A stretch of DNA of 64,000 bases from Variovorax sp. J22G73 (GCF_030317035.1 NZ_JASZYK010000008.1:124001-188000); one strand, 5' to 3'; positions 24,290-33,465 are shown, numbered from the stretch's first letter. Translations and numbers: made by a program. Notes: generated from the sequence alone by a model not told the origin.

Positions 24290-26890
24290 ATGGCTCTCGC
24301 ACGCCGGCGCGCCTTCGCGCCCCTTTCGACTTTCTCGCTCAAAGCTCCCCCCGCCGCGCTCGTGCCCGTCGCCGCGGCGCTGGCCCTTCTGCTGACCGGC
24401 GCACCGGCCTCGCACGCGCAGGCTGTTCCTACCGCGGCCGGCACCGCGCTCATCACCTGGGACCTGCCCGGCGGCGACCTGGGCGATACCCTGTCGCGCA
24501 TCGCGAGACAGGGGCAGCGCTCTCTTGTCGCGGACCCCGCGCTGCTGCAGGGCAAGCGCGCGCCCGCCGTGCGCGGCGCCTTGAGCGTCGAAGACGCCGC
24601 CCAGGGCGCGCTGCAAGGCAGCGGCCTGAGCCTGGCGCGAACGGCCGCCGGATCGCTCACCGTGGTGAAGAGCGTGGCATCGCCTGCCGCCGACAACCAC
24701 TCCACCAGCGAAGGCGAATACTCCCTGCGCGAAGTGCGCGTTACCGGCAAGCGCGACGGCGAGACCGAGGGCACCGGCTCCTACACCAGCGACGCCATCA
24801 CCATCGGCAAGACCGCCCAGGCCTTGCGCGAGCATCCGCAGTCGGTGTCGGTGTTCACCAGGCAGCGCCTGGAAGACCAGAACATCACCGACCTGAGCAA
24901 GGCCGCCGAGCAGATCGTCGGCATCACCGTGCAAGACACCAACTCGCGCTCGCAAGAAATCTTTTCGCGCGGCTTCGCCATCGACAGCATCCAGCTCGAC
25001 GGCGGCGCGCCCATGTCTTCCTCGTACGACAACTACGCAGAGATGGTGTTCGACATGAGCGAGTTCGACCGCGTCGAAGTGCTGCGCGGCGCCGCAGGCC
25101 TGCTGAACGGCACCGGAAACCCTGGTGGTGCCGTGAACCTGGTGCGCAAGATGCCCACGGCGACGCCGCAATTCAACTTCACGGCCAGCGCCGGGCGCTG
25201 GAACAACCACCGCTCCGAGGTCGACGTGTCGGGTCCGCTCGCCTTCGACGGAAAGCTGCGCGGTCGCGCCGTGCTCGCCTACGAGAACCGCAACTACTTC
25301 ACCGACTACCGCGCCACCGAGAAGCCCACCTTCTACGGCGTGCTCGAAGCCGACCTCGGCCCCTCCGCCGTGCTGGCGCTGGGCGCGCGCGAACAACACG
25401 CCAAGGAAAACGGCAGAAGCATCGGCCTGCCGCGCTACAGCAACGGTGCCGACCTGAACCTGCCGCGCAACTCGGGCTTCACCACGCCCTGGGCCTACTC
25501 GGACCACACCTCGAAGGAGCTGTTCGCCAAGCTCACCTGGCGCCTCGCCGACCGCTGGACGCTGCGGGCCAACGCCACGCACACCCAGGACGACGGCGAC
25601 ATCGTGGGCGGCTTCGTCTCCGGGGCGGTCAACCCGCAGACGTTGCAAGGGCCGCGCTGGCGTGGCTCGGACGTTTCCATCGCCAACAAGCAGACGCTGG
25701 TCGACGTGAACCTGAGCGGCGCCTTCGATCTGTTCGGCCGCACGCACGAAGTGCTCGTGGGCGCGGACATGCAGGACATCAAGAGCACCTGGAACAGCTA
25801 CAACACCGACATGGGCAGCGGCGTGCAGCTCGCCAATGTGTTCGACATCGCGAGCACGCCGTGGGTGCCCAACCGCCTGCGGCGCGGCGAACTCTTTCGC
25901 AGCTACAGCCCCAACGACACCCGGCAGTACGGCGCCTACGGAACGCTGCGGCTCGAAGTGGCCGACCACACGAGGCTCATCGTTGGCGCGCGGGCGAACA
26001 AATACAAATACAACCAGGTCTACGGCACGCTGCTGGACGCCAACTGGAGCATGACCGACACCTGGCACATCGCCGCCGCCACACAGTACAGCGAGCCCAC
26101 CAAGGTGGTGCCGTTCGGCGGCATCGTGTACGACATCAACAACGCATGGACGGCCTACGCGAGCTACGCGGAAATCTTCAAGCCCCAGGCCAACTACAAG
26201 ACCGGCCCGGCACCCGGCACCGGGCTCGCCCCGATGCACGGCAGCACCGCAGAGCTGGGCGTGAAGGGCGAGCTGCTCGGCGGCAGGCTCAACACCTCCT
26301 TGGCGCTCTACCGCACCGAGCAGAACGACCGCGCCGTGCTCGACACCCGCTACCCGACCGAAGACATCCTGTACGCCGGCACCTGCTGCTACCTGTCGGC
26401 CGGCAAGGTGGTGAGCCAGGGCGTCGACATGGAGGTCAACGGTGAAATTGCGCGCGGAGTGAACGTGTACGCCGGCTACACCTACAACCAGAACCGCAAC
26501 AAGACCGAGAACGCCGTGTTCAGCACCATCACGCCGAAGCACTCGCTGAAGTTCTTCGGCACCTGGCAACTGCCGGGTGCGGCCTCGGCCTGGAAGCTGG
26601 GCGGCGGCGCCACCGTCAACAGCAAGCAGTACGTGTCCGGCACGGCGGCCAGCTGGAACGCTGCGCGGCAGAACTGGAGCGGTGCCTCGGTGCCGTTCGC
26701 ATACACCCAGGGCGGCTACGCCGTGTGGAATCTCATAAGCGAGTACCGCATCGACCCGCACTGGACGCTCACGTTCAATCTGAACAACGTGCTCGACAAA
26801 AAATACTATCGCACCGTGGGCAGCTCGGTCTCGGGCAACTACTACGGCGAGCCACGCAACTGGATGGTGACGCTGCGCGGCAAGTTCTGA
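24290..26890 (+). CDS. TonB-dependent ferric-siderophore receptor with signalling domain (FpvA/FhuE type)
   Basis: The product (866 aa) has a signal peptide ending near ASHAQ, an STN domain (about residues 55-125, ITWDLPGGDLGDTLSRIARQ), a plug (SVSVFTRQRLEDQNITDLSK, QLDGGAP, DRVEVLRGAAGLLNGTGNPG) and a barrel ending in Phe (NNVLDKKYYRTVG, WMVTLRGKF). The plug and C-terminal patterns match FpvA/FhuE-type receptors for pyoverdine, coprogen or similar hydroxamates. It should pass a signal to the cassette B FecR protein on loading. No siderophore synthesis genes are nearby, so foreign siderophores are likely ligands. Confidence 0.92.
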   Translation: MALARRRAFAPLSTFSLKAPPAALVPVAAALALLLTGAPASHAQAVPTAAGTALITWDLPGGDLGDTLSRIARQGQRSLVADPALLQGKRAPAVRGALSVEDAAQGALQGSGLSLARTAAGSLTVVKSVASPAADNHSTSEGEYSLREVRVTGKRDGETEGTGSYTSDAITIGKTAQALREHPQSVSVFTRQRLEDQNITDLSKAAEQIVGITVQDTNSRSQEIFSRGFAIDSIQLDGGAPMSSSYDNYAEMVFDMSEFDRVEVLRGAAGLLNGTGNPGGAVNLVRKMPTATPQFNFTASAGRWNNHRSEVDVSGPLAFDGKLRGRAVLAYENRNYFTDYRATEKPTFYGVLEADLGPSAVLALGAREQHAKENGRSIGLPRYSNGADLNLPRNSGFTTPWAYSDHTSKELFAKLTWRLADRWTLRANATHTQDDGDIVGGFVSGAVNPQTLQGPRWRGSDVSIANKQTLVDVNLSGAFDLFGRTHEVLVGADMQDIKSTWNSYNTDMGSGVQLANVFDIASTPWVPNRLRRGELFRSYSPNDTRQYGAYGTLRLEVADHTRLIVGARANKYKYNQVYGTLLDANWSMTDTWHIAAATQYSEPTKVVPFGGIVYDINNAWTAYASYAEIFKPQANYKTGPAPGTGLAPMHGSTAELGVKGELLGGRLNTSLALYRTEQNDRAVLDTRYPTEDILYAGTCCYLSAGKVVSQGVDMEVNGEIARGVNVYAGYTYNQNRNKTENAVFSTITPKHSLKFFGTWQLPGAASAWKLGGGATVNSKQYVSGTAASWNAARQNWSGASVPFAYTQGGYAVWNLISEYRIDPHWTLTFNLNNVLDKKYYRTVGSSVSGNYYGEPRNWMVTLRGKF

Positions 26891-26945
26891 CGCGACGGCG
26901 TTCGACGTCGTTTCCACGCTGGCGGGACGACAGAGAATCGACGCC

Positions 26946-27380
26946 ATGGATCAGAAAATTGAGAAGCCCACCACCGACGACCTGCGCGACATCGCCGTGC
27001 AACTGCTGCACGCCTCCGAGCTCGTGGCCGAGGCCACCGGCGAGCCGCTGCGCAGCGACGAGTCGGACCTGCCCCGACTGCAGCGCATCGTCGACTCCAG
27101 GCTGGTCGAGCCGGAGGCCACCTACTCGCTGCAGGCGCTCGGGCTGGCCTTCGGCAAGGTGTTCATGCGCATTCGCCCTGATTTCGACTGGTGGATGGTC
27201 GAAGACGAGTTCGGCCGCGACCCGGCCATCCGCTATAAGGAAACGACGCTGCTGATGTTTCCGAAAACCATGCTCTCCAAGCGCATCGAGGACGGCGAGC
27301 AGGTCGACGTCGCGGAGATCTACGAGGGGCTGGTGGAGATGGTGCGTGAGGTCGTTGCGGAGCACTACCGCAACGCGTAA
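26946..27380 (+). CDS. DUF3806 domain-containing protein
   Basis: The product (144 aa) is a soluble acidic protein matching DUF3806 over residues 50-140: LQALGLAFGKVFMRIRPDFD, then WWMVEDEFGRDPAIRY and LLMFPKTMLSKRIEDGEQVD. The family has no established function. There is no signal peptide or membrane segment. It lies 55 bases after the receptor gene, and converges on the beta-lactamase gene; it may be read together with the receptor but its sequence suggests no iron role. Confidence 0.8.
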   Translation: MDQKIEKPTTDDLRDIAVQLLHASELVAEATGEPLRSDESDLPRLQRIVDSRLVEPEATYSLQALGLAFGKVFMRIRPDFDWWMVEDEFGRDPAIRYKETTLLMFPKTMLSKRIEDGEQVDVAEIYEGLVEMVREVVAEHYRNA

Positions 27381-27412
27381 GCCCCAAGACCCGCGACCCG
27401 AACCCCGGCACC

Positions 27413-28303
27413 CTACCCCGCCAACGCCCCCACCGCGATGCGCGTGGCCGCGGCCACCACGTCGTTGCGCGTCTTCGCATCCTTCTGCGCAAACGTCAGG
27501 TACACCGACAGCACCAGCGGCTCCCCCGCCTGCGGCCACAGCACGCCCACGTCGTTGTTGCTGCCGTAGGAGCCCGCGCCGGTCTTGTCGGCCACCTTCC
27601 AGCCCGCGGGCACGCCGGCCACGAAGCGGTCCGCGCTGGTGGTGTTGCCCAGCAGCCAGGTCTTGAGCTGCTCGCGCTGGCCCGCGCCCAGCGCGTCGCC
27701 CAGCACCAGCCGCTGCACGCTGTCGGACATGGCTGCGGGCGTGGTGGTGTCGCGCAGGTCACCGGGAATGCTCGTGTTCAGCTCGGGCTCGGTGCGGTCG
27801 AGGCGAAAGGCCTGGTCGCCGATGCGGCGCGCGAACGCCGTCACCTCGGCCGGGCCGCCCACCAGCTTCAACAGCACGTTCGCGGCGGCGTTGTCGCTGT
27901 ACTGGATGGTGGCCGCGCACAGCTCGGCCACGCTCATGCCCGTGGCCACGTGCTTCTCGGTGACGGGTGAATTCGCGATCAAGTCGGCCTTGCCGTAGCG
28001 CATGGGGCGCTGCAGCAGGCTGGCGTCTTGCGCGCTGCGCTCGAGCACGCTCGCGGCCAGCATCAGCTTGAAGGTGCTGCACAGCGGAAAGCGCTCGTGC
28101 GCGCGGTGCTGAACGCGCACGCCGCTCCGGGTGTGGAAACCCACCACGCCGAGCCGGCCACCGCAGGAACGTTCGAGCTCGGCGAGTTGCGCTTCGGCGG
28201 AAGACTGCGCGCCGCTGCGCGACCACGCGGTGCACGCGCTGGCAAGCGGCAACGCGGATGCGGCAAGCAACAGGGTGCGGCGCTGGACGATGGAGTTGGT
28301 CAT
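27413..28303 (-). CDS. bla: Class A beta-lactamase, Tat-exported
   Basis: The product (296 aa) hydrolyses beta-lactams in the periplasm. All class A motifs are present: S76-T-F-K79 (Ambler 70-73), SDN 136-138 (130-132), E172 in EPELN (166) and K240-T-G (234-236). Cys75 sits at Ambler 69, as in PenA-type enzymes. The leader QRRTLLLAASALPLASAC has twin arginines, suggesting Tat export, and a weak lipobox ending at Cys24. The ATG at 28303 keeps this leader at the N terminus. No LysR-type penR/ampR gene is adjacent. Such chromosomal enzymes are normal in Burkholderiales; spectrum cannot be judged. Confidence 0.92.
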   Translation of the reverse strand: MTNSIVQRRTLLLAASALPLASACTAWSRSGAQSSAEAQLAELERSCGGRLGVVGFHTRSGVRVQHRAHERFPLCSTFKLMLAASVLERSAQDASLLQRPMRYGKADLIANSPVTEKHVATGMSVAELCAATIQYSDNAAANVLLKLVGGPAEVTAFARRIGDQAFRLDRTEPELNTSIPGDLRDTTTPAAMSDSVQRLVLGDALGAGQREQLKTWLLGNTTSADRFVAGVPAGWKVADKTGAGSYGSNNDVGVLWPQAGEPLVLSVYLTFAQKDAKTRNDVVAAATRIAVGALAG

Positions 28304-28485
28304 GGCTTCGTTCTTTCTTTCTGCAAGTGGATGTTCAGGGATGCGATGAAAGGCATCGTAGGAGCGCGCGCCGCGCTCATCCAGCAACCCGCGCGTGCTC
28401 GGCGTCCCGGCTGTATCCGCTGTAACGGCGCCTGGGCACCGAACGCGGCAACCCCTCTTTTCGCAGAAGCCGGCATTCGCCGTTC

Positions 28486-28503
28486 TTGTCAAACCGCTGT
28501 CAC
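28486..28503 (+). promoter_or_regulatory. PhoB binding site (Pho box)
   Basis: TTGTCAA (28486-28492), four bases, and CTGTCAC (28497-28503) form two direct 7-mers with an 11-bp period, the layout of the Pho box (CTGTCAT-n4-CTGTCAT). The second repeat matches the consensus at six or seven positions, the first at five. It is oriented towards the phosphatase/phospholipase genes, which are typical phosphate-starvation targets. Confidence 0.65.
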
Positions 28504-28540
28504 CTGAAGAACGCAACATCTGCGGCATTCGGAGCATTTG

Positions 28541-28578
28541 TGTGTTTTGTTGCAAATACATTTCCTTGCACAAACACA
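28541..28578. repeat. Interrupted inverted repeat upstream of phosphatase gene
   Basis: TGTGTTT and TGCAA on the left (28541-28547, 28551-28555) pair with TTGCA and AAACACA on the right (28566-28570, 28572-28578), leaving a 10-base loop. It lies 65 bases before the phosphatase start and may fold in the 5' leader or bind a regulator. Confidence 0.45.
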
Positions 28579-28643
28579 TGCCGATGCCACGTTCCGCACG
28601 GCGCCGCCGCGCGGGGCGCCCTTGGTTTCTTCAGGAAAAAAAC

Positions 28644-30743
28644 ATGATCAGAGGAATGACCGCGCGCAGCGGCCTGGCGGGGGGAAGCTTGTGCATGGCG
28701 CTGCTGCTTGCAGCGTGTGGTGGCGGCGGTGGCGGCAACGGCATCGGCCTGCTGCCCATCACCCCGCCCACCTCGGGCGGAGGCGACAACGGCGGCAACC
28801 CGCCCGCACCCACCGTCAACCAGGGCAAGAGCGGCCCGAAGGCATTGATCGTCGAAGTCGACGGCCTCACCCATGCCGCGCTTCGCGATGCCATCGCGCA
28901 GAAGAAGGCACCGGCGCTGCAGTCGCTGCAGCTCGCTCCCGCCTGGACCGGCGGCGCCAACGGCACGCTCACCGAGCAGCGCCTCGCCGACGGCCCCGGC
29001 TGGGCCACGCTGGTGACCGGCACCTGGGCGCAGCGACACGGCGTGCGCTCCGACGCTGCCGGCCAGCGCATCGACGTCAAGCTCGCACCGTCCATCTTCG
29101 CAATGGCCAAGCAGAAGACGGCGGCGGGCTACACGACCGGTGTCATTACCGCCAACCCGGTGTACGCCCCGCTGCTGGCCAACGAGCCGGGCAGCGTGGA
29201 CACCGCTTTCGATTGCGCAGGCGCCGACAGCTGCGTGACCGAGCACGCCGCGCAGCGCATCGACGCAGGCGACGACCTGCTCGTGGCGCAATACGGCGCG
29301 CCGGCCGCAGCAGCAGGCGCCGGTCTTGCCAGCGACGCCTACCGCCGCGCGGTGGCAGACACCGCCACCGCCATCGGCCAGTTGCTTGCGCACGTCGCGC
29401 AGCGCACCGCCAACGACGCCAAGGAAGACTGGCTGGTGATCCTCACCACGGGCCATGGCCTCGACGGCTTCGGCACCGCCACCGGGCTGCAGTCGATCGA
29501 CAACAAGACCGTGTTCATCGCGAGCAACAAGACGCTCGCCAGCCTGCCCGGCACGGGCGCTGCCGCCCCCACCGACACCACGCTGCTGCAGCTCGCCGCC
29601 GCGACCGACATCGCACCGACCGTGCTGCGCCACCTGGGCGTGACGCCCGCGGCGGCCGACTACACCTGGAGCGGCATCGCCCTGCAAGGCGCCACGAGCA
29701 TCCGCGAATTCACCGCGAAGGCCGGCGCCGACAAGGACAACGTCGAACTCGCCTGGAAGCTCGCCGGCAACGCCAGCGTGCCCGTGCAGGTGCTGCGCGA
29801 CGGCAAGCTGGTGGCCACGCTGGCGGCGGGCAGCACCTCGTATGCCGACTACATCGACGCAGCCACCGACGGCAGCTACAGCTACCGCTACACGCTGACG
29901 GCCGGCGACACCATCGTCGCGCTGGACATGCAGATCGCCTACGTGAAGCCGGTGCCGCTGGCGCCCACGCTGGTCAACGGCCTGGTGAGCTACTACCCTC
30001 TCGACGCACTGCCGGGCGTGGACAGCAAGGCCGGCGCCTCCACCCTCGCGCCCTGGGCCGCCGATGCGGATGGCGGCTCGCTGGTGACCGACGACGGCAT
30101 GCGGATGCGCGATCGCGCCAAGGCACTGCGAGTGAACAGCAAGGTGATCAACGCGAGCGGCATGGCCGGCTACCGCCTGAAGCAGGCCACCGACGTGACC
30201 ACCGACGCAGGCACCACCGCCTTCACCATCGGCTTCTGGATGCGCACCGACGCTTCGTGCAGCCAGGGCGTGAGCAACGGCGGCTCCGTCATCGCCAACA
30301 AGAACTACGACACCGGCGTCAACGAAGGCATTGCCATCGGCCTGTTCGGCAGCTGCGAGCTGCGCTTCAACACCGGCACCGGAAGTGTCCGCGGCGAAAT
30401 CGCAGGCGCGCACTACCTGAGCGCCGGCCAGTGGGCCTACGTGGCCATGGTGATCGACAAGGCGGCGCTCACCATGAACGGCTACGCCGTCGACCCGGTG
30501 CGCGGCGTGCAGACCGGGAGCAAGGCGCTCACGCCCGAGCTCATCGCCAAGCTCGGCGGCCTGAAGAACGGCATCGGGCTGAACGAAGACGGCACCGGCC
30601 TCTACTACAAGCGCCAGGCCTCCTCGCCGCGCGGCGCCATGGACTTCAACGAGTTCGCCATCTGGAACCGCGCGCTCACCAAGGACGAGATCTCCAGCAT
30701 CTACAAGGCGGCCCGCCCGCTGTCGACGCTGCTCGTCCCCTGA
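28644..30743 (+). CDS. Lipoprotein alkaline-phosphatase-superfamily protein with LamG-like C-terminal domain
   Basis: The product (699 aa) is a predicted lipoprotein: lipobox LLLAAC followed by a Gly-rich linker. Residues about 45-370 resemble the phosphodiesterase/nucleotide pyrophosphatase branch of the alkaline phosphatase superfamily (KALIVEVDGLTHAALRDAI, GPGWATLVTGTWAQRHGVRS, ILTTGHGLDGFG, DIAPTVLRHLGV). A short beta domain follows (about 375-440), then a LamG/concanavalin-like domain (about 455-690: AFTIGFWMRTD, GQWAYVAMVIDK, FNEFAIWNRALTKDEISSIY). It probably cleaves phosphate esters at the cell surface. AGGA precedes the ATG at 28644. A Pho box upstream and a phospholipase C downstream place it in phosphate scavenging. 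Confidence 0.8.
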   Translation: MIRGMTARSGLAGGSLCMALLLAACGGGGGGNGIGLLPITPPTSGGGDNGGNPPAPTVNQGKSGPKALIVEVDGLTHAALRDAIAQKKAPALQSLQLAPAWTGGANGTLTEQRLADGPGWATLVTGTWAQRHGVRSDAAGQRIDVKLAPSIFAMAKQKTAAGYTTGVITANPVYAPLLANEPGSVDTAFDCAGADSCVTEHAAQRIDAGDDLLVAQYGAPAAAAGAGLASDAYRRAVADTATAIGQLLAHVAQRTANDAKEDWLVILTTGHGLDGFGTATGLQSIDNKTVFIASNKTLASLPGTGAAAPTDTTLLQLAAATDIAPTVLRHLGVTPAAADYTWSGIALQGATSIREFTAKAGADKDNVELAWKLAGNASVPVQVLRDGKLVATLAAGSTSYADYIDAATDGSYSYRYTLTAGDTIVALDMQIAYVKPVPLAPTLVNGLVSYYPLDALPGVDSKAGASTLAPWAADADGGSLVTDDGMRMRDRAKALRVNSKVINASGMAGYRLKQATDVTTDAGTTAFTIGFWMRTDASCSQGVSNGGSVIANKNYDTGVNEGIAIGLFGSCELRFNTGTGSVRGEIAGAHYLSAGQWAYVAMVIDKAALTMNGYAVDPVRGVQTGSKALTPELIAKLGGLKNGIGLNEDGTGLYYKRQASSPRGAMDFNEFAIWNRALTKDEISSIYKAARPLSTLLVP

Positions 30744-30800
30744 ACGCTTCCCCGTCTTGCCCCCCTGCTCCACAAACACTGCACAACAAAGGATAGACCC

Positions 30801-30989
30801 ATGAAATCTGCATCCCTGAGCGCGCGCCTGCTGGCCGCGCTGATCGTGGCCAGCGCGCTTTCCGCCTGCGGCGGCGGCAGCGGTGGCGGTGGTGGCGTCG
30901 TCGGTGGCCTGCCCACCACGCCGACGACACCCACCACCCCGCAACAGCCCGACACCGGCACCGCGCCCGTGAAGAGCTGCGCGCCCTGA
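30801..30989 (+). CDS. Small Gly/Pro/Thr-rich lipoprotein (62 aa)
   Basis: The product begins MKSASLSARLLAALIVASAL and reaches a lipobox (LSAC) near residue 23, then a Gly-rich run, TTP repeats and ends KSCAP. It looks like a lipoprotein anchor and linker with no folded domain; the anchor and linker resemble those of the preceding 699-residue lipoprotein (AACGGGGGG... against SACGGGSGGG...). It sits 57 bases after that gene and 20 bases before the phospholipase C gene, so it is probably cotranscribed. Function unknown; a truncated paralogue or surface-display partner are possibilities. Confidence 0.65.
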   Translation: MKSASLSARLLAALIVASALSACGGGSGGGGGVVGGLPTTPTTPTTPQQPDTGTAPVKSCAP

Positions 30990-31009
30990 AGCCCCACGGA
31001 ATCAATGAC

Positions 31010-33313
31010 ATGAACGACAAGACCAAGCCAATGAATTCGCGCCGCAAGTTCCTCACCGGCACCGCAACCACCGGCGCCGCCGCCCTCGCGCTCTCGGCCT
31101 TTCCGCCCAGCATCCGCCGCGCGCTGGCCCTGCCGGCCAACAACGAGACCGGCACCATCATGGACGTCAAGCACGTCGTGATCCTGATGCAGGAGAACCG
31201 CTCGTTCGACCACTACTTCGGCGCGATGATGGGCGTGCGCGGCTTCGGCGACCGCTTCACCATTCCGCTGCCCGGCGGCCTCAACGTGTGGCAGCAAAGC
31301 GATGCCAACGGCAAGCCCGTGCTGCCCTACCACCTTGACCAGAGCAAGGGCAACGCCCAGCGCGCGAGCGGCACGCCGCACAGCTGGGGCGACGCGCAAA
31401 ACGCCTGGGACGGCGGGCGCATGTACCAATGGCCGCGCTACAAGACCAACGCGGCCATGGGCTACTTCCAGGAGGCCGAGCTGCCCTTCCAGTACGCGCT
31501 GGCCAACGCCTTCACGGTGTGCGACAGCTACCACTGCGGCATGCACACCGGCACCAACTCCAACCGCCTGTTCCACTGGAGCGGCACCAACGGCCCCTCG
31601 GGCCAGACGGCCACCGGCCTGGCCGGCGTCGCCTCCATCGACAACACCTGGGAGAACCTGCGCGAACCGTGGGACCCGACCGACAACCCCAACGTCGACT
31701 CCACCCAGTACGGCTGCAACTGGAAGACCTACCCCGAACGCCTGGAAGACGCCAAGGTCAGCTGGATCGTCTACCAGAACCTGCCCGACAACTACACCGA
31801 CAACCCGCTGCACGGCTTCAAGCAGTTCCGCGTGGCGAACAAGCTCTCGGGCAAGAACGATGGGCGCTACGACGGCGATGCCAGCCCGCCCGCCGGCGTG
31901 AGCGTGCCGGCCTACGACCCCGCCACCGACGACGCGGGCAACCCGCTGTACAAGGGCGTGGCCAACACCATGCCCGACGGCGGCTTCCTGGGCACCTTCA
32001 AGCAGGACGTGCTCAACGGCAAGCTGCGCAATGTGTCGTGGATCGTCGCGCCCGCCGCGTTTTCCGAACACCCCGGGCCGTCGAGCCCCGTGCAGGGCGG
32101 CTGGTACATCCAGGAAGTGCTCAATGCGCTGACCGCCTCGCCCGAGGTGTGGAGCAAGACCGTGCTCATCGTCAACTTCGACGAGAACGACGGCTTCTTC
32201 GATCACATGCCTTCGCCGTCGGCCCCCTCGCTCATCAACCCCACCGACCCGAAGAGCGCCGCGGCAGGCAAGACCACGCTGTCGGACGCCGACGTGGCCT
32301 TCGAGCGCCACAACTACCCGCTGGTCGGCAGCACCACGCCGCCTGCGGACGGCCGCGTGTACGGCCCCGGCCCGCGCGTGCCGATGTACGTCATCTCGCC
32401 GTGGAGCCGTGGCGGCTGGGTCAACTCGCAGGTGTTCGACCACACCTCGGTGCTGCGCTTCCTGGAAGCACGCTTCGGAGTCAAAGAGCTGAACATCTCG
32501 CCGTTCCGCCGTGCGGTGGCCGGTGACCTGACGAGCGCTTTCAACTTCGCCACCCCCAACAACGAAGTGCTGCCCACGCTCGCGGGCACCCGCACCAAGG
32601 ACGAGGCGACGAACCTGCGTGTCGCCCAGCAGGCGCTCCCCGCCATCGTGCCGCCCACCAACGCCACGCTGCCCAAGCAGGCCACCGGCACGCGCCCCTC
32701 GCGCGCCCTGCCCTACGAGCTGCACGTGAGCGGGCGCGCCGACGCCGCCAACGGCGCCATGCGCCTCATCTTCTCCAACACCGGCAAGGTCGGCGCCGTG
32801 TTCCACGTGTACGACAAGCTGCACCTCGACCAGCTGCCGCGCCGCTACATGGTCGAGCCCGGCAAGATGCTCGACGACGTGTGGAGCGGCACGGCCGACG
32901 CCGCCGGCAACTCGTACGACCTGTGGGTGCTCGGCCCCAACGGCTTCCACCGCCACTTCAAGGGCAACCTCGACACCCTGCGTGCCGGCGGCGCGGCCAA
33001 CGCCGAAGTGCGCGTGTGCTACGACGTGGCCAACGGCAACGTGTACCTGGAGATGCTCAACGGCGGCACCGGCGCCAGCACCTGCAACTTCACCGTGCGC
33101 GCCAAGGCCTACCGCAACGACGGCCCGTGGGGTGCCACCGTGGCCGGCGGCGCCAAGGCCGAGCAGCTGTGGACGCTGGAAGGCAGCGGCCACTGGTACG
33201 ACTTTGCCGTCACCTGCGACGCCGACCCGACCTTCTACCGCCGCTTTGCCGGCCGCGTGGAAAACGGCAAGCACTCGGTGAGCGACCCGGCCATGGGGCG
33301 CGCGGACCTCTGA
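31010..33313 (+). CDS. Phosphocholine-specific phospholipase C, Tat-exported
   Basis: The product (767 aa) has a twin-arginine signal (NSRRKFLTGTATTGAAALAL) and a phosphoesterase domain with the family motifs VILMQENRSFDHYFG, CGMHTGTNSNRLFHWSGTNG and VNFDENDGFFDH. Two C-terminal beta domains follow (about 560-655 and 665-755), as in the Pseudomonas PlcH/PlcN enzymes. It should release phosphocholine from phosphatidylcholine outside the cell. The ATG at 31010 has GGAA upstream; a second ATG at 31031 lies closer to the Tat motif. The upstream Pho box suggests induction by phosphate starvation, as known for Pseudomonas phospholipase C. Confidence 0.9.
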   Translation: MNDKTKPMNSRRKFLTGTATTGAAALALSAFPPSIRRALALPANNETGTIMDVKHVVILMQENRSFDHYFGAMMGVRGFGDRFTIPLPGGLNVWQQSDANGKPVLPYHLDQSKGNAQRASGTPHSWGDAQNAWDGGRMYQWPRYKTNAAMGYFQEAELPFQYALANAFTVCDSYHCGMHTGTNSNRLFHWSGTNGPSGQTATGLAGVASIDNTWENLREPWDPTDNPNVDSTQYGCNWKTYPERLEDAKVSWIVYQNLPDNYTDNPLHGFKQFRVANKLSGKNDGRYDGDASPPAGVSVPAYDPATDDAGNPLYKGVANTMPDGGFLGTFKQDVLNGKLRNVSWIVAPAAFSEHPGPSSPVQGGWYIQEVLNALTASPEVWSKTVLIVNFDENDGFFDHMPSPSAPSLINPTDPKSAAAGKTTLSDADVAFERHNYPLVGSTTPPADGRVYGPGPRVPMYVISPWSRGGWVNSQVFDHTSVLRFLEARFGVKELNISPFRRAVAGDLTSAFNFATPNNEVLPTLAGTRTKDEATNLRVAQQALPAIVPPTNATLPKQATGTRPSRALPYELHVSGRADAANGAMRLIFSNTGKVGAVFHVYDKLHLDQLPRRYMVEPGKMLDDVWSGTADAAGNSYDLWVLGPNGFHRHFKGNLDTLRAGGAANAEVRVCYDVANGNVYLEMLNGGTGASTCNFTVRAKAYRNDGPWGATVAGGAKAEQLWTLEGSGHWYDFAVTCDADPTFYRRFAGRVENGKHSVSDPAMGRADL

Positions 33314-33465
33314 GCACAAAACCGGTGGGGACGGGCGGCTACAGGCGACCGAGCCGCCGCGCCCACCGGCACAATGGCACCGCTCGCGTGCCAGCTTGCA
33401 TCTGCAAACCGGGGCGGCCGTCGCACAGACGCCGCCTTTCTTTCTTTGTCAAACGCCGGTATTTC

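Larger units (their letters stand above)
28304..28643. other. Intergenic region between divergent beta-lactamase and Pho-type operon
   Basis: This 340-base stretch holds the promoters of two divergent genes. Recognisable elements are the Pho box at 28486-28503 and an interrupted dyad at 28541-28578. The half near the beta-lactamase shows no clear operator. Confidence 0.5.

Noticed and set aside
28411..28427. CTGTATC and CTGTAAC as a second Pho box
   Set aside because: The two units are 9 bases apart in period, not 11, so PhoB would not bind them in the usual way.
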